Below are positions 1 through 6,938 of a stretch of DNA of 64,000 nucleotides, in pieces (position 1 is the stretch's first letter; each line of letters begins with the position of its first letter). Both the position numbers and the translations under genes were made by a program. Source of the DNA: Gammaproteobacteria bacterium. GTDB lineage: Bacteria > Pseudomonadota > Gammaproteobacteria > Pseudomonadales > Azotimanducaceae. Under the pieces are notes generated by a model. The model was not told the DNA's origin. It made no database searches and saw nothing but the letters and a program-made list of their open reading frames with translations. The DNA lies in the NCBI GenBank assembly GCA_009841635.1, contig VXLJ01000007.1, forward strand, positions 228,071 to 292,070. Reading direction: 5' to 3'.

Positions 1-1
1 C

Positions 2-1123
2 GCAACAGTGTTGTCACTTGGTGGCCGTGAGTCATTGCGCGAACGGCATGACGATACCGAGTACTACGTCATGCAATGGCGTTATGTGGTGTTTGCGGAG
101 AAAAGCGGTGAGATTCACATTCCAGGTGAAGCGACGCGCATTGGTATATACGGCAATCGATTCAGACCCCAAGTGCGCACCATCGTTGCTGACGCTAAAA
201 CAATCAAAATCCTGCCTATTCCGGCGGAATATCCGCATGACAAGCCTTGGTTTCCTGCCTCGGACGTACGCTTGAGTCAAACATATGAACCCAACGACAT
301 CGCCAGCCTTGTAGTTGGCGATGCATTGACTCGAACCATTGAAGTACAAGCGAAAAACAGTTACGAATCCGCTCTTCTGCCCGTCGAGCTAGGATCCATT
401 GGCGGCATGCGTGTGTATCCCGAACTGGCTTCGGTGGAAACTGTGCTGCAAAACAATGAAGTTTGGGGTACTCAAAGCAGAACGTTCAACTTGATCCCAT
501 TTGAGCATGGAAACGTCGTTTTACCCGTTTTCAGATTAATCTGGTGGGATGTCGACGCAAAACAGGTTCGCGAGTCGACGTTGCCTGCACTGACGTTAAC
601 CACCGAAAGCCCTGCTCAACTGCCAGGCATGTCAGTAGATCGTGATGCGAGTGATGAGCGTGGTATGGCAAGCGATGCGACGTCAGATCTACAACCTCGG
701 GAAGCCAGCATTTGGTTGTACGTATTTGCTGTTCTAGCTCTCATAGGCTGGCTCGTGGTTCTCCTTCTCTTGCTTCGTGAAAAACTAGCGTGGTGGCGAC
801 AAAACAATCAAGAATCGGCCGCGAGCGTCGATTATTCTGCCGTCCGAAACGCATTGAGTCAGGCCGATCCAAGCATGTTGCGACAGGCTATTTTGCGGGT
901 AACCGGGCGAAGCACTGGCGCGAATCCGGTACAAGTGCGACGTCTTCTATTAAGTGATCCCGACGGGCGTGAGCTGCTCCAGAAACTTGACCAAACTATT
1001 TACCACAACGAAGCCATTGATCTTCAATTCAACTTTAAGTATGTCAAACAAATAATTGATTCCATTAGTGAAAAATACATAGATAACACCAATCAAAACG
1101 ATGTTGAGGCACTGCTAACCTAA
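2..1123 (+). CDS. BatD-like protein, C-terminal part (5' end outside window)
   Basis: The reading frame is open from the first bases of the window, so this is the 3' portion of a longer gene, and the GTG at position 8 is probably not the true start. The visible 370 residues contain a beta-rich region with the 'IHIPGEATRIG' stretch typical of BatD proteins. An acidic/Ser linker follows, then one strong membrane segment (about residues 233-258, 'SIWLYVFAVLALIGWLVVLL'), a basic stop-transfer region and a helical cytoplasmic tail of about 110 residues. This layout (periplasmic domain, TM, cytoplasmic tail) is that of the BatD family encoded in Bacteroides-aerotolerance (Bat) operons with MoxR ATPases and VWA proteins. 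Such neighbours would lie left of the window and cannot be confirmed. The exact function of BatD is unresolved. Confidence 0.7.
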   Translation, partial: ATVLSLGGRESLRERHDDTEYYVMQWRYVVFAEKSGEIHIPGEATRIGIYGNRFRPQVRTIVADAKTIKILPIPAEYPHDKPWFPASDVRLSQTYEPNDIASLVVGDALTRTIEVQAKNSYESALLPVELGSIGGMRVYPELASVETVLQNNEVWGTQSRTFNLIPFEHGNVVLPVFRLIWWDVDAKQVRESTLPALTLTTESPAQLPGMSVDRDASDERGMASDATSDLQPREASIWLYVFAVLALIGWLVVLLLLLREKLAWWRQNNQESAASVDYSAVRNALSQADPSMLRQAILRVTGRSTGANPVQVRRLLLSDPDGRELLQKLDQTIYHNEAIDLQFNFKYVKQIIDSISEKYIDNTNQNDVEALLT

Positions 1124-1155
1124 TTGCAATGAAGGTGAGATTTGACTCGCTTTCT

Positions 1156-1161
1156 TATAAT
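1156..1161 (+). promoter_or_regulatory. possible -10 element upstream of xdhC
   Basis: A consensus TATAAT lies 30 bases before the ATG at 1192. No convincing -35 is present at 16-18 bases: TTGACT at 1142 is only 8 bases upstream. It supports the start at 1192 rather than the upstream ATG at 1129, because a transcript starting near 1168 would not contain the latter. Confidence 0.3.
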
Positions 1162-1191
1162 CAAATTACCTGTATTTCCCTCTTGTATGGC

Positions 1192-2196
1192 ATGAAAGCC
1201 GCCAATCACCAGGTCATTACGCAGACATACGACTGGTTAAAAGCGGGCCAGCGTTGCTGGTTATCGACCGTCGTAGCGACCTACGGCTCATCGCCACGCC
1301 CTGAAGGCTCGATGATGGTCTGCAATAGCGATGGTCACATCGTTGGCTCGTTATCAGGAGGTTGTGTCGAAGAAGATTTGGTTGATAAGCTAAAACAAGG
1401 GTTGTTGGCGAAATCACATGCTCAGTTTTTTCGATATGGCGAATCCGACGAAGAAGCGGAGCAGCTTGGTTTACCTTGTGGTGGCCATTTAGACATCGTC
1501 ATCGAGCCGTTGCAAGACGATGCAACTACGCTTAGTGATTTTGATCTGCTCACGTCGAGATTACAGGCAAGAAAGCTAGTCGAGAGGACCCTTGCGGTCG
1601 ATTCATCGCAACGGTCCATTCGTACAACCGATACACACGAACCTTTTTCGTACGACTACAGCGAACGAGTTCTTAAGCAAATCCACGGCCCTAGCCATCA
1701 ACTCTTCATTATTGGCGCAAGCATGGTCACGCAATACGTTGCGGAGCTCGCAGTTATGCTCGAATATCTTGTGACAGTATGTGACCCACGCGAGGAAATG
1801 TTGGATGAACTCAAAGTCGCGGGCATCGACAAGATATGCGATTTCCCTGACGACGTGATTCGCGAACGAGCCTACGATTCACAAACAGCCATCATCGCCC
1901 TCACCCATGACCCCCGCATCGACGACATGGGGTTGCTCGAAGCATTTGAAACAGATGCGTACTACATCGGTGCCATGGGTTCGTCCCGGACTTCTGCTAG
2001 CCGACGCGAACGTTTGCTTGCACTCGACGTTGACGAAGCGTCGTTAGCGCGATTGCATGCGCCGATTGGCGTGCCTATCGGTAGTAAAACGCCACCTGAA
2101 ATTGCTATATCGATTCTCGCTGAAATCATCGCGGAGCGCGCCAAACACCAACAAATCGAATCGAGCCAACTCGCTGCTCTAGCTGCAGCGAGCTAA
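1192..2196 (+). CDS. xdhC: XdhC/CoxI family molybdoenzyme maturation factor
   Basis: XdhC-type proteins bind molybdenum cofactor and deliver it, after sulfuration, to xanthine dehydrogenase/CO dehydrogenase-family enzymes. The N-terminal XdhC_CoxI domain is clear from 'GSSPRPEGSMM' and 'GSLSGGCVEEDL'. The C-terminal Rossmann domain is shown by 'LFIIGASMVTQYVAELA', 'CDPREE', 'ALTHDPRIDD', 'YIGAMGSSRT' and the terminal 'PIGVPIGSKTPPEIAISILAEI'. I take the ATG at 1192 (334 residues), because the 21 extra residues from the ATG at 1129 do not resemble the family N-terminus and a -10 lies between the two starts. The next gene, a MocA-like cytidylyltransferase, follows after 11 bases, as in other XdhC loci. 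No xanthine dehydrogenase structural gene is in the window, so the client enzyme must be encoded elsewhere. Confidence 0.88.
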   Translation: MKAANHQVITQTYDWLKAGQRCWLSTVVATYGSSPRPEGSMMVCNSDGHIVGSLSGGCVEEDLVDKLKQGLLAKSHAQFFRYGESDEEAEQLGLPCGGHLDIVIEPLQDDATTLSDFDLLTSRLQARKLVERTLAVDSSQRSIRTTDTHEPFSYDYSERVLKQIHGPSHQLFIIGASMVTQYVAELAVMLEYLVTVCDPREEMLDELKVAGIDKICDFPDDVIRERAYDSQTAIIALTHDPRIDDMGLLEAFETDAYYIGAMGSSRTSASRRERLLALDVDEASLARLHAPIGVPIGSKTPPEIAISILAEIIAERAKHQQIESSQLAALAAAS

Positions 2197-2207
2197 CCGC
2201 CTAGCTC

Positions 2208-2774
2208 ATGATGGCTGGGCACAATGTCGCGGTCATTCTTGCGGCCGGTAGTTCTCGCAGGTTTGGTGGCGATAAACGCCTGGCCAACGTTTACGGGGTG
2301 CCTATGTTGCAACGGTCATTGGCGGCGTACACAGCTTGCGATATAACGGTTTGCGTTGTTTTGCGACCCAACGATCCGATAACGGATCTGGTACCTGAGG
2401 GTGTTCGTGTCATTGAAGCGGCCGATGCCGATTTTGGTATGGGGCACAGTCTGGCTGCTGCCGCAGTTCAACTAAATTCGGTTGAACGTCTACTCGTTGG
2501 CTTGGCTGACATGCCTTGGGTCAAGACTAGTACGGTTGAATTGGTGCTCGCTCATATTGATGCGAAAGATGTCATTGTTCGTCCTAGCTTTCAAAACCAA
2601 TTGGGTCACCCAGTTGGTTTTGCAGGACGCTATCTCAACGACATGAAAGCCTTGCGAGGCGACGTCGGGGCGCGCGAACTTCTCAAGAAACACGCTCGCA
2701 ACTTGCGACGAGTTGCCGTCGACGATCCAGGTGTGCTTCTAGACGTTGATTTTCGTGAAAATCTAGACAGCTAG
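2208..2774 (+). CDS. mocA: molybdenum cofactor nucleotidyltransferase, MocA-like
   Basis: This small (188 residue) MobA-like NTP transferase is predicted to attach CMP to molybdopterin. The N-terminal nucleotide-binding signature 'VILAAGSSRRFGGDKRL' is intact, followed by 'LVGLADMPWV' (the metal-binding Asp strand) and 'LGHPVGF', the G-H-P-V-G-F motif usual in MocA/PucB-type enzymes. The XdhC gene immediately upstream supports a role in the xanthine dehydrogenase family rather than in guanylyl (bis-MGD) cofactor synthesis. The separate mobA at 42558, linked to formate dehydrogenase, covers the latter. The stop codon overlaps that of the convergent nadK by sharing CTAG at 2771-2774. The CTP specificity is inferred from context. 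Confidence 0.82.
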   Translation: MMAGHNVAVILAAGSSRRFGGDKRLANVYGVPMLQRSLAAYTACDITVCVVLRPNDPITDLVPEGVRVIEAADADFGMGHSLAAAAVQLNSVERLLVGLADMPWVKTSTVELVLAHIDAKDVIVRPSFQNQLGHPVGFAGRYLNDMKALRGDVGARELLKKHARNLRRVAVDDPGVLLDVDFRENLDS

Positions 2775-3661
2775 TCACGACGCAAACCAAGCCTAGATCC
2801 CCAATCTAATTTACTCCGACAGGCTTCATAAAAGCTTTGGGTGGATAAATGGATTAAGCGCAATTCGTGCGGAAATTTGCAGATCTCAATCACGTCCTTG
2901 GCTTCTAACTCAAAATCGACTTGTGAATCAGAGCTCGTACGCGCCCCATGTGTATCAGCGCCTACTTCAACGCGAATCTCGAAGTCGCCTGGCACGACAA
3001 TGGGTCGAGACGTCAAAGTGTGCGGGTACATTGGGATGATGGCAATCGCGTCCAACCCAGGATGCATGATGGGTCCACCCGCAGAAAGTGAATAAGCTGT
3101 CGAGCCGGTAGGACTGGCAATCAAAACGCCGTCCGAACGTTGGTCATATACGAACTCATCGTCAATCCACAATCTGAATTCCATCATGCGCGAAAGTGAC
3201 CCAGAGCTCACTACCACGTCATTTAGTGCGGTCGATTCGTGGACCTTTACATTGTTTCGAACGACCGTCTGCTGAATTAAAAAGTGCTGTTCAAGACGGT
3301 AATCACCTTCGAGCACCCGTTCTAGCTGAGACTCAATTTCCTGTGGTGCGATATCCGCAAGAAATCCAAGGCTTCCACGATTAATGCCTACGACAGGTAT
3401 GTTGGACGCCGCAAAATCGCGTGCAACACCAAGTATGCTGCCATCGCCACCGACGACGACAATCAAGTCGCAAGTTCGGATCGTCGCGGCGTTGACCCCA
3501 ACGATAGCTTGGTTTTCGAACATCGCCGCAGAACCCGCCTCTACGAATACCTCACATTGCTTTGAGACCAACACGCGATGCACTTGCGCCAGCGAATCCT
3601 CGATGTGAGGACTTCCCAATCGTCCAATGACGCCCACGCGTGAGAATTTAGGTTGCGTCAA
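2771..3661 (-). CDS. nadK: NAD kinase
   Basis: The enzyme phosphorylates NAD to NADP in the cytoplasm. The diagnostic GGDG motif (residues 71-74) is followed by 'PVVGINRGSLGFLADI'. The C-terminal half carries 'NDVVVSSG', 'RSDGVLIASPTGSTAYSLSAGGPI' and 'ALTSRPIV'-like elements ('TLTSRPIVVPGD'). The length of 296 residues is normal. The frame begins at a TTG (3659-3661), and the residues before the first beta strand match the usual NadK N-terminal length; a GTG at 3635 is an alternative. The gene is monocistronic here and convergent with mocA, with overlapping stop codons. The upstream 85 bases separate it divergently from cysE. Confidence 0.95.
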   Translation of the reverse strand: MTQPKFSRVGVIGRLGSPHIEDSLAQVHRVLVSKQCEVFVEAGSAAMFENQAIVGVNAATIRTCDLIVVVGGDGSILGVARDFAASNIPVVGINRGSLGFLADIAPQEIESQLERVLEGDYRLEQHFLIQQTVVRNNVKVHESTALNDVVVSSGSLSRMMEFRLWIDDEFVYDQRSDGVLIASPTGSTAYSLSAGGPIMHPGLDAIAIIPMYPHTLTSRPIVVPGDFEIRVEVGADTHGARTSSDSQVDFELEAKDVIEICKFPHELRLIHLSTQSFYEACRSKLDWGSRLGLRRD

Positions 3662-3746
3662 AAGAGCGGTCTTCAGTTGAAGTTAACGTGGCAAGAGCGG
3701 CTTTACAGAGTGCAAAATTTATCGCTACTCTGATTGAGTTCTGTAT

Positions 3747-4556
3747 GTGAACGCCAGGGATACCAATGACGACATTTGGCTCCGCATGTGCCATGAGGCG
3801 GAAGCTAAAGTCATCGAAGAACCTATTTTAGGTAGTTATTTTCACGCCACCATTCTGAATCACGTCTCGATTGCCAAAGCGCTTAGTTTCCGCTTGGCGA
3901 GCAAGCTGGACAATCCCATGTTGCCAACGATGTTGATCCGTGACGTCATTGAAGAGGCAATTACCAGTGATCCTACCATCCTAAAAGCTGCATGCGCCGA
4001 CATACTCGCAACACATGACCGTGATCCCGCATGCTCGGATTTGACGACACCGTTTCTGTTTTACAAGGGTTTTCACGCCCTGCAAGCCTATCGAATTAGC
4101 CATTGGCTTTGGCAACACAAACGCACGACGTTAGCGCAGTTTTTCCAGGGTCAAATTAGCATCGGCTTAGGTGTGGATATTCACCCAGCGGCAAATATTG
4201 GTCAGGGCATCATGCTTGACCACGCAACTGGCATCGTTGTCGGGGAAACGGCCGTGATCGGGGACGATGTTTCCATGCTGCACTCGGTTACGCTTGGTGG
4301 TACTGGCAAAGAATCTGGCGATCGCCATCCCAAGATTCGCAGAGGGGTGCTTTTAGGTGCAGGCTGCAAGATTATTGGCAACATCACCATCGGCGAAGGT
4401 TCGAAAGTAGGTGCTGGTAGCGTAGTTTTAGAGGATGTGCCCGCGCATGTCACCGTTGCAGGTGTACCCGCGAAAATCGTCGGTAAACCAACTGCTAACG
4501 ACCCCGCCTTAAATATGGATCAAGGACTCGATTTGCTCAAGGTCGACGGTGCCTGA
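3747..4556 (+). CDS. cysE: serine O-acetyltransferase
   Basis: CysE transfers acetyl from acetyl-CoA to L-serine, the first committed step of cysteine synthesis. This is the full-length enterobacterial type (269 residues), with the N-terminal alpha-helical domain ('TPFLFYKGFHALQAYRISHWLW') and a C-terminal left-handed beta-helix of hexapeptide repeats. Key motifs are 'DIHPAANIGQGIMLDHATG' (catalytic Asp/His), 'VTLGGTGKESGDRHPKI' and 'AGVPAKIVGKP'. The C-terminal tail is present, which in this family carries the region used for cysteine feedback inhibition and for binding CysK. The start is a GTG at 3747; no clear Shine-Dalgarno sequence is visible. The last 8 bases overlap the GTG start of the next small gene, suggesting translational coupling. 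Confidence 0.96.
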   Translation: MNARDTNDDIWLRMCHEAEAKVIEEPILGSYFHATILNHVSIAKALSFRLASKLDNPMLPTMLIRDVIEEAITSDPTILKAACADILATHDRDPACSDLTTPFLFYKGFHALQAYRISHWLWQHKRTTLAQFFQGQISIGLGVDIHPAANIGQGIMLDHATGIVVGETAVIGDDVSMLHSVTLGGTGKESGDRHPKIRRGVLLGAGCKIIGNITIGEGSKVGAGSVVLEDVPAHVTVAGVPAKIVGKPTANDPALNMDQGLDLLKVDGA

Positions 4557-4761
4557 ACAGGATCCCAAATGTCCAAGCTGTGGCATAACCGGCATTGCGC
4601 ATTTCGCTAGCAAGCGTAGTACGCAATCCAGCAAGACAAATGACCCTTGGTTCTTTGTCGTGTACTGCGATAACTGTGGACATGTCCACGCCATCATGCC
4701 GAAGCACGTATTCGCAGAAACAACCACGCGAGTCGTCGTGCGCGAAACTGCCGATGATTAG
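4549..4761 (+). CDS. small zinc-ribbon protein, unknown function
   Basis: This 70-residue protein has two CxxC knuckles: Cys8-x2-Cys11 ('CPSC') and Cys40-x2-Cys43 ('CDNC'), the latter within 'WFFVVYCDNCGHVHAI'. This is the spacing of a zinc ribbon. The GTG start overlaps the cysE stop and the frame ends by overlapping the convergent hydroxylase gene (4758), so it fills the gap exactly. The coding potential looks real because the cysteines are paired and the surrounding hydrophobic strands fit a ribbon fold. No further domain is present. A role in nucleic-acid or protein binding is only a guess from the fold. Confidence 0.6.
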   Translation: MPEQDPKCPSCGITGIAHFASKRSTQSSKTNDPWFFVVYCDNCGHVHAIMPKHVFAETTTRVVVRETADD

Positions 4762-5684
4762 CTGACGTGGGCCTGCAGCAAGTCCAATTGCTCGTTTAAA
4801 TGATGCCAGTCATCAACCACGAATAATTGTGGTTGCATTTCGGCGATTTCGTAGTCGAAATCTAAACAATCTAGCGATAGACGTAACTTTGGTGTTGCAT
4901 CTGATGCCACTGCTTCGCGTGACGATGAAAGCAATCCGGCACCATACAAACGCGTATTGGAGCCAATCAAACCAAATTCCACAGTCCACCAATGGAACCT
5001 GGAAACGAGGCATGCCGGCGTAAGAGCTTGTGCTTGTTCCCGTCGTAGCTCAGACGCGAGAGCGCACAACTCTCCTATTTTGCGCTCATCAGGCTGCGGT
5101 TCCGCCGCGTGTTCCGCGAAACGTTTTTGCGCTTCATATACCTGCTCGTCAAGCCTAGAAAATCGCAAGTCTTTGGCAAATGCGCCGAAACGTCGCAAAA
5201 ATTGGCGATATTGCGCATCGACCAACATCGGTAGATGCCCCGCTGCTTCATGAACAATATCAGGAATCGGCGTATAGGCTAGCTGACTAGGTTGTCTTAC
5301 ATGTCGCGTGATTGGTAATGTGCCGGACGCTTGCAATGCCATAAATGCAGGTGGCGGAATGAAGCTATCCACGATCACGGCGCGCCAGTCGAACTTGGTT
5401 AGCGCTCGATTGATTGTCGCCAGTCTCGGCAAGAAATTCGGGTCTAAACCACTTGCTTGCAACGCAGCGACATGAGGCACCGCACATCGGGTTCTAAGAG
5501 CATCAACCAGCGAAGCCATGGTGCGTCGCCATGACTCATGATCTGCTTCGGTATATTGCTCATAGCCTTGCGCGACAGTGTATTGCGCAAAGTGATTTTT
5601 GACCGTGTCTAGTGCTACCTGCATGCGCAAAATTGTATGATAAAACTCGTCTAAGACCTTTCTAATTTTCTGATTTAATGCCAT
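4758..5684 (-). CDS. biopterin-dependent aromatic amino acid hydroxylase family protein
   Basis: Members of this family are non-heme iron monooxygenases that hydroxylate Phe, Tyr or Trp with a pterin cofactor. The iron-binding motif 'PDIVHEAAGHLPML' supplies His145 and His150, and the third ligand Glu236 lies in 'WWTVEFGLI'. The length (308 residues) is close to bacterial phenylalanine 4-monooxygenases. However, the motif reads HEAAGH rather than the HE-[LM]-x-GH usual in PhhA, which makes it closer to a divergent branch. An extra N-terminal helical stretch of about 90 residues precedes the catalytic core. No pterin-4a-carbinolamine dehydratase (PhhB) or tyrosine-catabolism gene is adjacent. 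The ATG at 5684 has no Shine-Dalgarno sequence and lies against an AT-rich palindrome. The substrate is not assignable from the sequence. Confidence 0.82.
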   Translation of the reverse strand: MALNQKIRKVLDEFYHTILRMQVALDTVKNHFAQYTVAQGYEQYTEADHESWRRTMASLVDALRTRCAVPHVAALQASGLDPNFLPRLATINRALTKFDWRAVIVDSFIPPPAFMALQASGTLPITRHVRQPSQLAYTPIPDIVHEAAGHLPMLVDAQYRQFLRRFGAFAKDLRFSRLDEQVYEAQKRFAEHAAEPQPDERKIGELCALASELRREQAQALTPACLVSRFHWWTVEFGLIGSNTRLYGAGLLSSSREAVASDATPKLRLSLDCLDFDYEIAEMQPQLFVVDDWHHLNEQLDLLQAHVS

Positions 5685-5685
5685 A

Positions 5686-5708
5686 AAATTAGAAATAAAT
5701 ACTAATTT
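5686..5708. promoter_or_regulatory. AT-rich inverted repeat just upstream of the hydroxylase start
   Basis: AAATTAG (5686-5692) and CTAATTT (5702-5708) are perfect 7-base inverted arms separated by 9 A/T bases. They start one base from the ATG codon of the minus-strand hydroxylase. The position would let a dimeric repressor cover the leader and start codon. An operator role is inferred; no known consensus is matched. Confidence 0.35.
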
Positions 5709-6126
5709 ATATCCATATATTAGGATTGAATGTGCTTACTAATCCTTTGCATGAATTAGGAGTGGCATGCCCACCCATTCAAAGATCCCCAGCAATTGAG
5801 CATTGTTTTAGCTACCTTATCTTCACGCTAGCGTGGATCGCCAGTTTTCAATGCTTGCGAGACAGGCCGTCTAATACGGCAAAGGGTTCAAACCATAGAC
5901 GAAACGTGCGACCTTATGACCTTTCAAGATATCTTTGTCCTCACTCGACTTCATTGTTATGGTTGGCGCAAGCCTCACCGAGTTCCGTTTAGTACGGCGC
6001 TATATCCAAATTTACGTCGGCTCGATTCGATTTTTGTGGGGTTGTGCAATACGCTTAACCAGTTGGTCTTGGTCCTAGCAACCGCAAATACGTTATGCTT
6101 TTCAAAACTCACGGTTGAACAGACAT
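5709..6126. other. intergenic region, no convincing gene
   Basis: The stretch between the hydroxylase and the small secreted protein gene contains only short frames without recognisable sequence or ribosome-binding sites. Two similar short hairpin-forming words are present: GCCGT-CTAAT-ACGGC at 5866-5880 and CCGT-TTAGT-ACGG at 5985-5997. It presumably holds the divergent promoters of both flanking genes, but no strong -35/-10 pair could be singled out. Confidence 0.4.
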
Positions 6127-6402
6127 ATGAAGCGTCTATCCATGCTTGCTGGCTTCGTTGTGCTAGGCGTTGCAGCACAGAGTGCGTATGCCGATGAATC
6201 TAAGCGTGTTGCGACTCACAACCTCACTGTAAGTGAAAAACTCGAGCTCCTAGAGACAATCGAAATAACGAGCGAAAAGGAACTCAAACCGGTGCCTGAA
6301 CAGGACCGAGACCCAGAAGTAGACGCGTTGCTTGAAGAGATTGGTCAGTTCGAATCCGATGCTTCATCCAGCGATTCGAACGCTTCGTCGTCGAGCGAGT
6401 AA
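6127..6402 (+). CDS. small secreted acidic protein, unknown function
   Basis: A 91-residue protein starts at the ATG at 6127, with a clear Sec signal peptide ('MKRLSMLAGFVVLGVAAQSAYA', cleavage after AYA). The mature part is highly acidic, with a predicted helical segment ('LTVSEKLELLETIEI') and a low-complexity Asp/Ser tail. There is no cysteine or lipobox, so it is likely periplasmic or secreted. The last 58 bases overlap, tail to tail, another secreted-protein gene on the minus strand. No family was recognised. The signal peptide is the main evidence that it is a real gene. Confidence 0.6.
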   Translation: MKRLSMLAGFVVLGVAAQSAYADESKRVATHNLTVSEKLELLETIEITSEKELKPVPEQDRDPEVDALLEEIGQFESDASSSDSNASSSSE

Positions 6403-6938
6403 CACTGTCCCATCTCCACAAACAGCGAACTTCCTGTACGCAATGCTGTGGTGCTTTGAAACGTCCAACTACCTATGGCTGCTCGACTAAAGCGCATTGA
6501 CCTTGGATTGAGCATGAGTATGTCGGAAGGAGGCGTGTTCACACAACTATATCCTTGTTCCCGATTTGCGCCCAGCACATCCTGACAAGTGAATTCGAAC
6601 AGCTCGCCAGAATCTTCGTTTTGCATGGTCATGTACAAACTCGCTTGTTCGTCTTCATCGAGCAAGTCTTCTAAGGTTGGGTTTTCTCGCAATGTGAACG
6701 CGACTGACTTGAAATTGACGGGTATAAACGACTCGACGGGCTCTCCTTCGGCTTCGGCGCCATCATGGAAACCAATGGTCTCCACTGGTACACATTGAGC
6801 TGGCAACCATGAAACAGTTCGCGTATCTTCATCGATTGCTTCTTCGTCGATCACTTCCTCGTCTTGAGCGAGCGCAAACGTCGCAAAAACTAAACAACAC
6901 ACGAACAATCGCCTGGCTGCTCGTTGGTCTCGTTTCAT
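6345..6938 (-). CDS. secreted acidic protein of unknown function
   Basis: This 197-residue protein starts at the ATG at 6938, which is preceded by a strong Shine-Dalgarno sequence (AGGGGAG, six bases upstream). The N-terminus is a classical signal peptide ('MKRDQRAARRLFVCCLVFATFALA') cut before 'QDEEVIDEEA'. The mature protein begins with an Asp/Glu-rich stretch and contains four cysteines (in 'PAQCVPV', 'FTCQDV', 'YSCVNT', 'GQCYSL'), which suggests disulfides in the periplasm. It ends with an acidic tail. The 3' end overlaps the small secreted gene by 58 bases. The 5' end overlaps, head to head, the peptidase/TPR gene by about 130 bases. No homologous family was recognised. Confidence 0.65.
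   Translation of the reverse strand: MKRDQRAARRLFVCCLVFATFALAQDEEVIDEEAIDEDTRTVSWLPAQCVPVETIGFHDGAEAEGEPVESFIPVNFKSVAFTLRENPTLEDLLDEDEQASLYMTMQNEDSGELFEFTCQDVLGANREQGYSCVNTPPSDILMLNPRSMRFSRAAIGSWTFQSTTALRTGSSLFVEMGQCYSLDDEAFESLDEASDSN

Noticed and set aside
1142-1161. TTGACT and TATAAT as a -35/-10 pair before xdhC
   Set aside because: The spacer is only 8 bases, far too short for a sigma-70 promoter. The -10 alone is retained at low confidence.
1129-1191. Upstream ATG extension of xdhC
   Set aside because: The extra 21 residues do not fit the family N-terminus, and a TATAAT lies between the two ATGs.
5726-5992. 88-residue frame in the intergenic region
   Set aside because: No recognisable motif or ribosome-binding site, and odd composition; more likely chance.
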